Below, piece after piece: positions 22,266-29,713 of a stretch of 29,713 nucleotides of DNA (within the stretch, counting starts at the first letter, position 1; each line of letters begins with the position of its first letter). The notes below the pieces were generated by a model that was not told the origin of the DNA, ran no database searches, and saw nothing but the letters and a program-made list of their open reading frames with translations. The DNA is taken from IMG/VR virus record IMGVR_UViG_3300042350_002460, positions 1 to 29,713 of that record; one strand, given 5' to 3'. This stretch comes from a virus. Made by a program: the position numbers and the translations under genes.

Positions 22266-23126
22266 ATGGGAGCTATTCTAGGTGGTGCGGCAATCCTTGG
22301 CGGAACGAGCTTGCTTGGCGGATTGCTGAGCAAGGGCAGCAAGCCAAAAGTTCCAGCATTTAAGCCGATTGATTTTCAAGCTGAGCAGAAGCAAGCGATT
22401 CAGCAGAACATCGAAGCGCTTCAACCTGCCACGGAACTCGCTCAAAAGACGACCGCCGCTGAGCAGTCTCAGCTTGAGGCGCAGCTTCGTCGCGCGATTC
22501 CTGGCTATGACCAGTTGATTCAACAGGCTGGCAAGAACATTGGGTCAGCTTTGCGCGGCGAGGTTTCTCAAGATGTTGCATCTCAGCTTCAACGCTCCGC
22601 CGCTGGACGCGCGCTTGGCGGAGGGTTTGGCGCTGGAAGCGGAATGGGCCGAGCATTGTCAGCTCGCGACTTTGGTCTGACATCGATGCAGATCCAGAAC
22701 CAAGGTCTGGCGCAAGCTCAGAACTTCATCCAGCAACAACGGGCGTTTGGAATGGCTCAACCGTTCTCGGTGAGCAGCATGTTCATCACACCATCTCAGC
22801 GAATCGGAGCTTTGCAGCAGCAAAATCAGCAGCAATACAATCGTGACTTGCAAGCTGCTCAAGTGGCTGCGATGCCTGATCCTACGATGGCTGCAATCGG
22901 AGGAGCGATTTCCTCTGCCGGTGGATTTGCTGGTGGCGCGTATACGCAGCGTGGGTTGATGCAGCAGATGCCAAATTTGTACGCCACGACTCCCGGCGGT
23001 TCACCAAGCGTAAACAGTACCACAATCGATTACAGCACAGGTGAAACGGGATATCCGAACCCGATGTCGCCTTTCGCCACTTACGCAGTGCCTCCGTCAA
23101 CTTTCTATCAGGGAAGAATAGGTTAA
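22266..23126 (+). CDS. Internal virion protein (DNA ejection, small)
   Basis: This 286-residue protein begins with a hydrophobic Gly-rich stretch (MGAILGGAAILGGTSLLGG), followed by Gln/Ala-rich amphipathic helices (about 35-105), a Gly-rich hinge (GRALGGGFGAGSGMGRAL), a Gln-rich region (140-195) and another small Gly/Ala-rich hydrophobic segment (AAIGGAISSAGGFAGGAY). This layout matches the first of the three internal or ejection proteins of podoviruses (T7 gp14 / P22 gp7 type), which leave the capsid and form a channel in the host envelope. It has the best ribosome binding site in the window. Function is inferred from composition and order. Confidence 0.6.
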   Translation: MGAILGGAAILGGTSLLGGLLSKGSKPKVPAFKPIDFQAEQKQAIQQNIEALQPATELAQKTTAAEQSQLEAQLRRAIPGYDQLIQQAGKNIGSALRGEVSQDVASQLQRSAAGRALGGGFGAGSGMGRALSARDFGLTSMQIQNQGLAQAQNFIQQQRAFGMAQPFSVSSMFITPSQRIGALQQQNQQQYNRDLQAAQVAAMPDPTMAAIGGAISSAGGFAGGAYTQRGLMQQMPNLYATTPGGSPSVNSTTIDYSTGETGYPNPMSPFATYAVPPSTFYQGRIG

Positions 23127-23130
23127 TCTT

Positions 23131-24534
23131 ATGGCCGACGAAACCCTTCAAGCATTTCAGCTAGGCGCAAGCCTCTACGACCGCGCGCAGACGCAAAAGC
23201 GGATGATGGAGCAGTTCCAGATGCAGACGGCTGATCAGATCATGCGCCAGCGTCAGGCGGATCTTCAGAATAAGATTCAGTCGAAAGCGTATGCGGATGC
23301 ACTTGCAGAGTCGGAGGCGCAGAATCTGGAATACGACGCTTTTCAGAGCTTCAACCAGCAAGTTTCAGACTTTTTGAACAGCACGACAGAGGGTGCCGCA
23401 ATGCCTGCGCTTCCTCGGTTTAAATCAAAGCAGTTCAATCAGGAGGCTACTCGACTCATCAACGGCCTTGAGCCGTATTCTGCTCGCGCAGAGCTGTTGA
23501 AGAAGCAGGCAAAACTTGCCGCTTTTACTGATCAGCTTGAGGGAAAACGAATTGATGACGCTCGAAAATATGGTGCATTAACACGAACCGCTGACGGAAA
23601 GTACGTCATTGATGATGCGTTGATTGCAAAAAAACGATTAGAAGAAGAGCAGCTTGGAAAGGCTGCTAAAATTTCTTCGGTTGCAGGTCTTGCAAGTGAA
23701 GATTCGATTAGGGCGCTTGGACTTGCTCCTGAAATTGAACTTCAAGCAATTCAGACAATGCGCGCAAAACAAGCGCAAAAGTCCCCCTTGACAGCTGCAC
23801 TTGCTGATTGGCAGCAATCTGCTGAAGACCAAAAGGATGCTAAGTTTCAGATTCTGAAAGCTGCGGCAGCTAAAAGTGGTCAGGACATTATTGTCGGTCC
23901 TTCTGGAGAATTTGAGTTCAAAAAGGCCATTCCGCAGCAAGTTCAGACCCAATTGTTCAATGGAATCAAATCGGCCAATGCCGCGATTGACTTAATAGAC
24001 AGCATAAATGATTCAGAACTTAAGAATGCATTTAATGTCAAAGGTGCTGCTAGAAGTTTGGGGCAAAAAATACCACTGCTTCCAAAATTTGGAGGCGGAT
24101 TAAACCAATCTCAATTAGATATAAATCAAAAATTCGGCATACTAACGGGATTGTCTGCAAGAGGGTTGCTTTCTGAAACCGGACGACTTACGGAAGGTGA
24201 TGCAAAAAGAGCAGAACGATTGCTTTCTTATGGTTTTGCAACATCTAGTCCAGAGCAGGTAAGGCAAAGCTTGAATGGGCTAAAATCGCTTTTCCAAGAG
24301 GCTAAAGATAGGATGAAATCTCCGTTTGAAGGTATTATTGGAAGCCAAGAAGTTCTAAAAATTGACACCAAACAGCAAGAGCCGGGAGGACAGGCTCAAT
24401 CTCAAGTTCAGGTTACGGATGTTTTTTCGGCAATGAAACAGCCTCCTGTCTTCAATTCGGTTGAAGAGGCTGAAAGAACGGTTCCATCTGGAACCAAGTA
24501 CAAGGTCGGAAACAAGTTCTACCGAAAGCAATAA
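23131..24534 (+). CDS. Internal virion protein (DNA ejection, medium)
   Basis: This 467-residue protein is almost entirely helical and rich in Gln, Ala, Lys and Glu, without signal peptide or membrane segment, as in T7 gp15 / P22 gp20-type ejection proteins. The N-terminal 75 residues are a Gln-rich helix (MMEQFQMQTADQIMRQRQAD). No enzymatic motif is seen. DNA from roughly 23570 to 24370 has clearly lower GC (33% at 24001-24060) than the flanks, so the middle and C-terminal half may have been exchanged. The end has a short VEEAERTVPSGTKYKVG segment, like the loose C-termini of phage proteins read before a following gene. It lies 4 bases after the previous gene. Confidence 0.6.
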   Translation: MADETLQAFQLGASLYDRAQTQKRMMEQFQMQTADQIMRQRQADLQNKIQSKAYADALAESEAQNLEYDAFQSFNQQVSDFLNSTTEGAAMPALPRFKSKQFNQEATRLINGLEPYSARAELLKKQAKLAAFTDQLEGKRIDDARKYGALTRTADGKYVIDDALIAKKRLEEEQLGKAAKISSVAGLASEDSIRALGLAPEIELQAIQTMRAKQAQKSPLTAALADWQQSAEDQKDAKFQILKAAAAKSGQDIIVGPSGEFEFKKAIPQQVQTQLFNGIKSANAAIDLIDSINDSELKNAFNVKGAARSLGQKIPLLPKFGGGLNQSQLDINQKFGILTGLSARGLLSETGRLTEGDAKRAERLLSYGFATSSPEQVRQSLNGLKSLFQEAKDRMKSPFEGIIGSQEVLKIDTKQQEPGGQAQSQVQVTDVFSAMKQPPVFNSVEEAERTVPSGTKYKVGNKFYRKQ

Positions 24535-24535
24535 C

Positions 24536-27379
24536 ATGCCATCTACGGAAATTACTGAGGAAGAGTTTTACGCCGAAGAGCAACCCGCTCAACCGGTTAC
24601 AGCGCAGCCTACTCAGGAAATGTCTGCGATGTCTGCTCAGTATCAGGTTCCGCAAAGGACTGGAGCTGATCCTTACGCGAGCATGTTTCAGGCTGGTTCT
24701 CCGCAGCAGCTTCAAGCGGCTGTTAATGACGCTGGTAAAATCGGAGAACAGAAATCTGTCCAAGGACAGGCTGGGCAATATGTAACGCCATATTTCCAGC
24801 GTCCCGGTGTTATGACTGCTCCCCCTAGTGTTGCAACATCGGAGGAGGAAAAGAAAAGGGCTGCTGAACAGTTGGCAATTTCCGCTGGATTGGTTGGCAG
24901 TGCCATTGCTCCTGCTTTTTTGCCAGAGGCTTTAACTGCCGCTGCAACAACGGGAACACTAGGAACAAGGTTGCTTGCCGGTGGAGCTGTAGGTGGAACA
25001 GCAGGAGCAACTGCTGGAGCGTTTCAAGCTATCCCAGAACTGCTTCGAGGGGAGTATGGCGAAGCGGCAAAAACTGGATTGAGGGAAACTGCTGTAGGAG
25101 CAATCGGTGGCCCACTTCTTACTGAAACTGGAAGAGCGTTCGTAAAGCCAGCAATCGCTGCAAAAGAATTTCTCACTGGAGAAGGATTCAAAGGTGCAAT
25201 GGCGACATTCTTCCGGCCAAGATATTCTCCGAGAGTTGGTTCGCTAGAGACTACTCAGCTTCGCGACATCATTGAATCGTCTACCGGAGTTAGAGTTCCG
25301 GTTGGCGTCGCCGAAGCGATTGGCGAGCCGGGGCTTACTGAGGCAATCAAGAACGCCCCAGTTGGTGCAGAGGTGACACCTCAACACATGGAAAGCCTTA
25401 AGAGGCTGATCGTCCTGAATGCCACCGAGCTTGGCGGAAAGAACACTGGAATCACAACCGACGAGCTGGCAAAGAGTGCTGTCGATATTTTGAGGAGGCG
25501 ACTTGGAGCCGTTTCTAAGCCTTACGAAGACGCAATCGGAACGCTTTCAGCGCAGTTGAAGCCTTCAATCGACAAAGGTTTGATCGATGTTCAGAACTCG
25601 GCCAATGCGCTGATTCCAGGCACTGCCGCAACACCTTCGTTTCTTGGAAACAGGTTTCGAGAACTTCAACAGGCTGGATACGATTTCTTCAAGCAAACCG
25701 ACACTAAGAATTTCAACGCGCTTCGGAATGATGCTTTTTATCAAAATCTGACAGTAAAAACACCAAGCATGTCTGAGTGGGCCAACAACATCGACGCGCA
25801 AGCAGTCCAGATGTTTAAAGGAACACCGGAGCAAGCTGGTGGACTTGTTGATGAGTTTGGATTTCAGATTCCCAAGGAAGAGGTTCTTGCAACTCGCGGA
25901 ATTCCTTCAACCTATCCAAAAGGTACGCGCGAATATGTGGCCGCTATCGGAAACATGACTGAAGATCAGTCGCTTGATGCGCTTCGGAGATATCGCACTC
26001 AGATTGGAGATTCCATCGGAAAGGACGACTTGCTTCCAGGCCTTTCAGACAAGGCAAAGAAAGACCTTTACAAGGCAATCACCACGGACATCGACAATGC
26101 AATTTCTAATCTCCCAACAGGAACTCTTCGAGAAAAACTCGACGTTGCAAACAAGTTCCACCGCGAAAACGTAGACAAGTTCGTTGGCCGTCAAGTTCAG
26201 TCGCTGATCAAAGATGTTGGCGCAGAAGGCGGTGCTGGACCTGCGTCAATCGCAAGCAAGCTAGAGTCCGCTGATGCCCCCACTTTCCTGGAGTCAATCA
26301 AGAGTGCGGCTCGACCTGAAGACGCTGCGGCAATCGATTCTACCGCAAAAGAATACTTGTTCAATCAGGCCGCAAAGTCTGGACTCGATCCGGTTACTGG
26401 GGAGATTTCAGTTTCCAAAGTCGTCAACTACATCAATGGGCTTGCGCCTGAAATCCAAAGTCGATTCTTTCCGAACGCAAAGCAAATTGCTGGCTTGGCA
26501 AAACGTCAGTCCTCCTTGGCTGGGCTTGATCCTAACAAGGTGGTTTCAAGCCTTACTGTAGATGCAAATGTCCTTTCTGATGCGCTTGGCTCAAAAGCTC
26601 CCGAAATCCAAAAGACGATTGCGGAAGCCATAAAAGCTGCTGGAGAAAAGGATAAGCAGTTTCGTGGAACCATTCTTGGCGCGCTTAAGAAAGCATCGTC
26701 AAGCGATGTGACTGACATTGTTTCTCAGAATCCTAAAAAGTTCATCGGTGGAATTGTCGATGGTTCATACACGCCAGAGCAAAGCCGAGCTGCCCTCGAC
26801 ATGATTGGACGCGAAAGTCCAATGCTGGTTCAGCAACTTCAGTTTCAATACGTCAATGATTTGATCGAAAAGTACACCACATCGGGTGTTCTAAATTCAA
26901 AGCAGTTGGCGTCTGAACTTGCTGGTGAGTCGATTGTCGGAAAAGCAAGTGATGTTCGAAATTACTCTGATGCAATACTTGGTGGAGGAAAGGTTTCTAA
27001 ACTCAAGGCAGTCTTGGACAATGTTTCAAAACTCGAAAACCTAAAGACTCCAATCGCATCGAATGATCCGCTTGTGGAGGCGATGGCCAGAACTACTGGC
27101 GCAGCGGTTGGTGCAGCGGTTGGTGGCGTCGCTCGGGTTGGTCCTATTGGAACTGCGAATCAAGCGGCCCAGATGGTTAAGTTGGCTCCTCGTGTAAAAT
27201 ACAAGATTGCTTCATACCTTCTTTCAACACCTCAGTTGAGAGAGCTTGCGATGAAGCCAATCGGTCGATTGTCAAAGGATGAACTGAACGCTGTTCTCCG
27301 TGGAACTGCTCAAGCTGTTGCCGCCAATGAAGGTGAGGAATCACCCGACATCGACGAACTTCAAAACCTTGAACGATGA
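24536..27379 (+). CDS. Large internal virion protein (DNA ejection)
   Basis: This 947-residue protein is the largest in the window. Residues 1-110 are Gln/Glu/Pro-rich and probably disordered. Residues 112-195 form a Gly/Ala-rich hydrophobic section (ISAGLVGSAIAPAFLPEAL, AGGAVGGTAGATAGAF) able to enter membranes. The long remainder is helical, with a second Gly/Ala-rich piece near residue 850 (TTGAAVGAAVGGVARVG). This agrees with the largest ejection protein of podoviruses (P22 gp16 / T7 gp16 type). I see no clear lytic transglycosylase motif, which T7 gp16 has. A tape-measure role is an alternative but less likely given the nozzle and adaptor proteins. ATG 24536 lies 1 base after the previous stop. 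An in-frame ATG at 24461 would overlap it. Confidence 0.6.
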   Translation: MPSTEITEEEFYAEEQPAQPVTAQPTQEMSAMSAQYQVPQRTGADPYASMFQAGSPQQLQAAVNDAGKIGEQKSVQGQAGQYVTPYFQRPGVMTAPPSVATSEEEKKRAAEQLAISAGLVGSAIAPAFLPEALTAAATTGTLGTRLLAGGAVGGTAGATAGAFQAIPELLRGEYGEAAKTGLRETAVGAIGGPLLTETGRAFVKPAIAAKEFLTGEGFKGAMATFFRPRYSPRVGSLETTQLRDIIESSTGVRVPVGVAEAIGEPGLTEAIKNAPVGAEVTPQHMESLKRLIVLNATELGGKNTGITTDELAKSAVDILRRRLGAVSKPYEDAIGTLSAQLKPSIDKGLIDVQNSANALIPGTAATPSFLGNRFRELQQAGYDFFKQTDTKNFNALRNDAFYQNLTVKTPSMSEWANNIDAQAVQMFKGTPEQAGGLVDEFGFQIPKEEVLATRGIPSTYPKGTREYVAAIGNMTEDQSLDALRRYRTQIGDSIGKDDLLPGLSDKAKKDLYKAITTDIDNAISNLPTGTLREKLDVANKFHRENVDKFVGRQVQSLIKDVGAEGGAGPASIASKLESADAPTFLESIKSAARPEDAAAIDSTAKEYLFNQAAKSGLDPVTGEISVSKVVNYINGLAPEIQSRFFPNAKQIAGLAKRQSSLAGLDPNKVVSSLTVDANVLSDALGSKAPEIQKTIAEAIKAAGEKDKQFRGTILGALKKASSSDVTDIVSQNPKKFIGGIVDGSYTPEQSRAALDMIGRESPMLVQQLQFQYVNDLIEKYTTSGVLNSKQLASELAGESIVGKASDVRNYSDAILGGGKVSKLKAVLDNVSKLENLKTPIASNDPLVEAMARTTGAAVGAAVGGVARVGPIGTANQAAQMVKLAPRVKYKIASYLLSTPQLRELAMKPIGRLSKDELNAVLRGTAQAVAANEGEESPDIDELQNLER

Positions 27380-27663
27380 AAACCTCCCTCTCCAAAAAAG
27401 GTAACACTTGGCGTGGCCGTAAGGTGACGCTCAATTCACCTCGAAAGATCGAGGGTGTTACTCCGTATCCGAAGAAGAAAACGGCATTCGTCAAGAATTC
27501 CAAAGGAAACGTGGTTGTCGTGCATTTCGGTGATGTTCGGTATTCCGACTTCACCAAGCATCACAACAAGAAACGTCGGGCAAATTTTCGCTCGCGGCAA
27601 AACTGCGAGACGGCAAAAGATAAAACAACGGCTCGTTACTGGGCTTGCAACAACCTCTGGTAA
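27376..27663 (+). CDS. Small basic protein (KDKTTARYWxC family)
   Basis: This is a 95-residue, strongly basic protein. The N-terminal half is Lys/Arg-rich with short strands, and the C-terminal half has RRANFRSRQNCETAKDKTTA followed by RYWACNNLW, a pattern I recognise from small phage proteins in aquatic viral genomes. Two Cys and an ending Trp are conserved in that pattern. It starts with an ATGA overlap with the large internal protein. The basic charge suits DNA or capsid contact, but the function is unknown. Confidence 0.6.
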   Translation: MKTSLSKKGNTWRGRKVTLNSPRKIEGVTPYPKKKTAFVKNSKGNVVVVHFGDVRYSDFTKHHNKKRRANFRSRQNCETAKDKTTARYWACNNLW

Positions 27664-27667
27664 TTTT

Positions 27668-27856
27668 ATGGACAAGATGAAACTTGGCGGTGGAGGTCGT
27701 TACGAGAAGCTGATCGGCAGTCTTGAGAAGAAGGGTGTGAGAGAACCTCGCGCACTTGCGGCTTACATCGGACGCAAGAAGCTAGGCAAGGCGAAGTTCC
27801 AATCGCTCGCTGCGAAAGGTCGTCGCCGTGCTGAGCGTGAGAAAGCTAGCGCTTAG
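27668..27856 (+). CDS. Small basic protein (GGRYxKLIxxLxKKGV family)
   Basis: This is a 62-residue Lys/Arg-rich protein with GGGGRYEKLIGSLEKKGVRE, then ALAAYIGRKKLGKAKF and AAKGRRR, a recurring short phage protein of unknown role. The sequence is helical apart from the Gly start. An open frame extends further upstream but overlaps the previous gene, so ATG 27668 is used. Its last 11 bases overlap the end of the primase-helicase gene on the other strand, and no terminator is seen between them. Confidence 0.65.
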   Translation: MDKMKLGGGGRYEKLIGSLEKKGVREPRALAAYIGRKKLGKAKFQSLAAKGRRRAEREKASA

Positions 27857-29678
27857 GTCTTCCTGTCCACGGTTTTTTCGCCGCTGCCTTATCGACGACA
27901 AACTTCTCAGGCTCTGCGTAGTTCCATGAGATGTCGCCGCCAGTTCCACGCTGGATCATAATCGATCCGGTGACTTTTCCTTCCTTGTCAGTCATGCCGG
28001 AACGGTCTGCCCGTTTTGCCATGCCGAGCATGAACTTGCGCGGATTGTTGAATCCAACCTCCTTCATCACAATCACCTCTCTCGCCCAGTTCGTCAGATC
28101 CGACGATCCGAATCCTGAGTAGGCCAAATCTGCCACGCTCTCAGGCTTGTCATCCTTGCCCTTCGGCTTTGGGAAGTGATGGACAAGCACCAGGACAACG
28201 CCTGTCTCCATCATAATCGGCTGGAGCAGATGCCGCGTGAAGTTCGCGCAGACCTCGATGTCCGCAGGATTGCCGCCCATGTAGGAGAGCAGCGGATCGA
28301 TGTAAACAACGTCAGCCTTGGTCTTGCGAACGAGACGGCGAAGCATTGTGGCAAAGTCGGAGCCGGTCCTAACCGTCTCGCGGAAGAAGAGCATGTCAAC
28401 ACTCCGCAATCCTCGCTCCCAGTTCTCTTTGCCGAACGTCATCTGAGCAGCGCCTTTGAGTGCGTCATGCTGATCGGCAATGTCGTTCTCAGCTTGGATG
28501 TAGGCCACCTTCAGCGCGCGCACAGGTTTGACGCCGAACCACGCTTCACCGGACGCCCACTTCATCCCCTGATACGCGGCCATCGAGCTTTTGCCGCAAC
28601 CACTTTGGCCGACGAATAGAAGCGATGAACCGCGACGTAACCATCTGTCGCCGATCAGGTTATCAGGATCATTCTTAGGGTCGTACTCGATGATGCTATC
28701 GAGCGAGAACTCCTGAGGCATGTCCTGCGACTCCAGATAGTCCGTGAATGCATCCCAGTTCACAGAACCCACATTGATGGCCAACAGCTTCTGCTCCTTG
28801 CCATCGCGCATTACACCGGCAAGACGGCTGAACCTGCTTGCGTTCTTGTTCTTCGGATCGATGCCGAGCGTCTCTAGCTGGCGATAAACGACATCACGAC
28901 GCTCGCTCCATTCCTCCTTGTTCGCTGCATCGACGCGCACCCATCCGTGCAGACTCTTGCCGCCGGAATCGATGACGACGGACATCGGCAATTTGGACTC
29001 CTTGAGGATCGTCCATTGCTCGTCCTTGGTCTTCTCGTCCATCTCGACGAGGACATGGCGGAATGCTGCCACGCCTGAATCAGAACCACTCTCGTCGAAG
29101 CACGGGTTGACGCGGACGTATGCGCCACGGCTGTCAGGACCGTTCCACATGGAACTAATTGGCGGCGTGAAATGCTTCTCAATCCATTCGTCGCGCTTGA
29201 GGAATGTACCCTTGGAGTTTGGCCGAGTGCGGCCTTCCTCGTCGCTTACGATGTCATTGCAAATGCAGACAACTTCGTCCGGTTCGAAGCAGGCTTTTAA
29301 GAAATCTATGGTTGAAAATCGGAAATCCGATTGCGGAATTGCTTGGATCTTTCGCACCACGAACTTACCGGTTGGAGATACTGGAGTGCCGCCCTGGCCG
29401 ATGCTGGGATGCGATTCCAGAAGCCATCCGCGCGGCTTGTCGTGCGCTACTTTTGCAGCCTCGCTCAGCTTGTGGGCCAGTTCATGCGGCTTCCACGGTG
29501 GGAGGCATTTCGCGTTGTACTCATGCATGAGCGTTTCGGCATCCCCCGCATTCAGCTCAAAACCGTGTATGAGCGAGGTGGCAACAGCGAAGGTTGCTCC
29601 ATGCCCATTCTGACCTGAGACGGCTCCTGGCGTGTTACGCAGCCATGCGCGCGCACGATCTACTTTTGATTGATTCAT
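27846..29678 (-). CDS. Primase-helicase (AEP-like primase fused to RecA-like ATPase)
   Basis: This 610-residue replication protein has three parts. Residues 1-90 are a small helical domain (GFELNAGDAETLMHEYN, HELAHKLSEAAKVAHDKPRGW) like that often attached to phage primases. Residues 120-320 resemble an archaeo-eukaryotic-type primase with VEMDE (211-215), VVIDSGGKSLHGWV (234-247) and ASRFSRLAG (280-288). Residues 340-600 are a RepA/AAA_25-like helicase with Walker A GQSGCGKSS (357-365), ADVVYID (455-461) with Asp461 as Walker B, and VLVHH (497-501), as in the RepA/DnaB superfamily. It should prime and unwind phage DNA. The start at 29678 is an ATG. The gene preceding it in transcription is outside the window. 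Confidence 0.8.
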   Translation of the reverse strand: MNQSKVDRARAWLRNTPGAVSGQNGHGATFAVATSLIHGFELNAGDAETLMHEYNAKCLPPWKPHELAHKLSEAAKVAHDKPRGWLLESHPSIGQGGTPVSPTGKFVVRKIQAIPQSDFRFSTIDFLKACFEPDEVVCICNDIVSDEEGRTRPNSKGTFLKRDEWIEKHFTPPISSMWNGPDSRGAYVRVNPCFDESGSDSGVAAFRHVLVEMDEKTKDEQWTILKESKLPMSVVIDSGGKSLHGWVRVDAANKEEWSERRDVVYRQLETLGIDPKNKNASRFSRLAGVMRDGKEQKLLAINVGSVNWDAFTDYLESQDMPQEFSLDSIIEYDPKNDPDNLIGDRWLRRGSSLLFVGQSGCGKSSMAAYQGMKWASGEAWFGVKPVRALKVAYIQAENDIADQHDALKGAAQMTFGKENWERGLRSVDMLFFRETVRTGSDFATMLRRLVRKTKADVVYIDPLLSYMGGNPADIEVCANFTRHLLQPIMMETGVVLVLVHHFPKPKGKDDKPESVADLAYSGFGSSDLTNWAREVIVMKEVGFNNPRKFMLGMAKRADRSGMTDKEGKVTGSIMIQRGTGGDISWNYAEPEKFVVDKAAAKKPWTGRPKR

Positions 29679-29713
29679 TCGATTCCAAGTTGTTTTCTCG
29701 CTATCTCCCCGCT

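Noticed and set aside
24536-27379. Tape-measure protein
   Set aside because: The window has nozzle, adaptor and three ejection-type proteins in podovirus order and no sheath, tube or baseplate genes; Gly/Ala-rich membrane-type segments fit an ejection protein better.
1-29713. CRISPR array, integrase, transposase, attachment sites
   Set aside because: No regularly spaced direct repeats, tyrosine or serine recombinase motifs, DDE transposase or terminal inverted repeats were seen.

Overview
The window is most likely part of the genome of an uncultivated tailed phage (Caudoviricetes). It carries a large terminase, portal, scaffold-like protein, major capsid protein, tail and fibre proteins, small lysis-type proteins and a primase-helicase. 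I see no rRNA, tRNA, metabolic operon or integrase. A short-tailed (podovirus-like) virion fits best: there is no convincing tape measure or tail sheath, and a nozzle-like protein is followed by three consecutive internal-virion-type proteins (286, 467 and 947 aa), as in P22 or T7. Several small proteins resemble families I know from aquatic and cyanophage genomes. A probable signal-peptide lipoprotein in the lysis region suggests a Gram-negative host. Many genes lack a clear Shine-Dalgarno sequence and instead use ATGA stop/start overlaps. The host cannot be named from the sequence. Nothing here could be searched against a database; all family names come from motifs read by eye.

Layout. (1) 139-663 (+) is a PD-(D/E)XK-type nuclease, followed by a structured non-coding leader (721-824). 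(2) 861-2099 (+) is the probable major capsid protein, standing alone between that leader and two terminators (2151-2188, 2253-2288). (3) 2325-6383 (+) is a packed run of small structural, fibre and lysis genes: two proteins with a shared N-terminal module, a tail fibre, two small membrane proteins, a short amphipathic protein, an embedded lipoprotein, and three small basic or proline-rich proteins. It ends at a bidirectional terminator (6391-6440). (4) 16286 down to 6439 (-) is one operon of ten genes: TerL, Cys-rich protein, portal, glycosyltransferase, methyltransferase, methyltransferase, GT25-like glycosyltransferase, GH130-like propeller, small protein, scaffold. (5) 16341-27856 (+), divergent from TerL, holds a collagen/C1q fibre, the nozzle-like protein, a collar-type fibre, an adaptor-like protein, a citrate-synthase-like protein, a sulfotransferase-like protein, three internal virion proteins and two small basic proteins. 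(6) 29678 down to 27846 (-) is a primase-helicase that meets the previous block tail to tail. No gene-free stretch exceeds 300 bases.

How it fits together. TerL packages DNA through the portal, and the scaffold probably directs capsid assembly. Capsid protein is made from a separate transcription unit on the other strand, which allows higher dosage. The nozzle, adaptor, fibres and internal proteins build the tail and the DNA-delivery apparatus.

Two non-structural insertions stand out. One is a five-gene glycan/methylation cassette lying between portal and scaffold. The other is a coupled pair between adaptor and internal virion genes: a citrate-synthase-fold protein that has lost two of the three catalytic residues, followed by a sulfotransferase-like P-loop protein. 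These two modules are the best candidates for undescribed biology.
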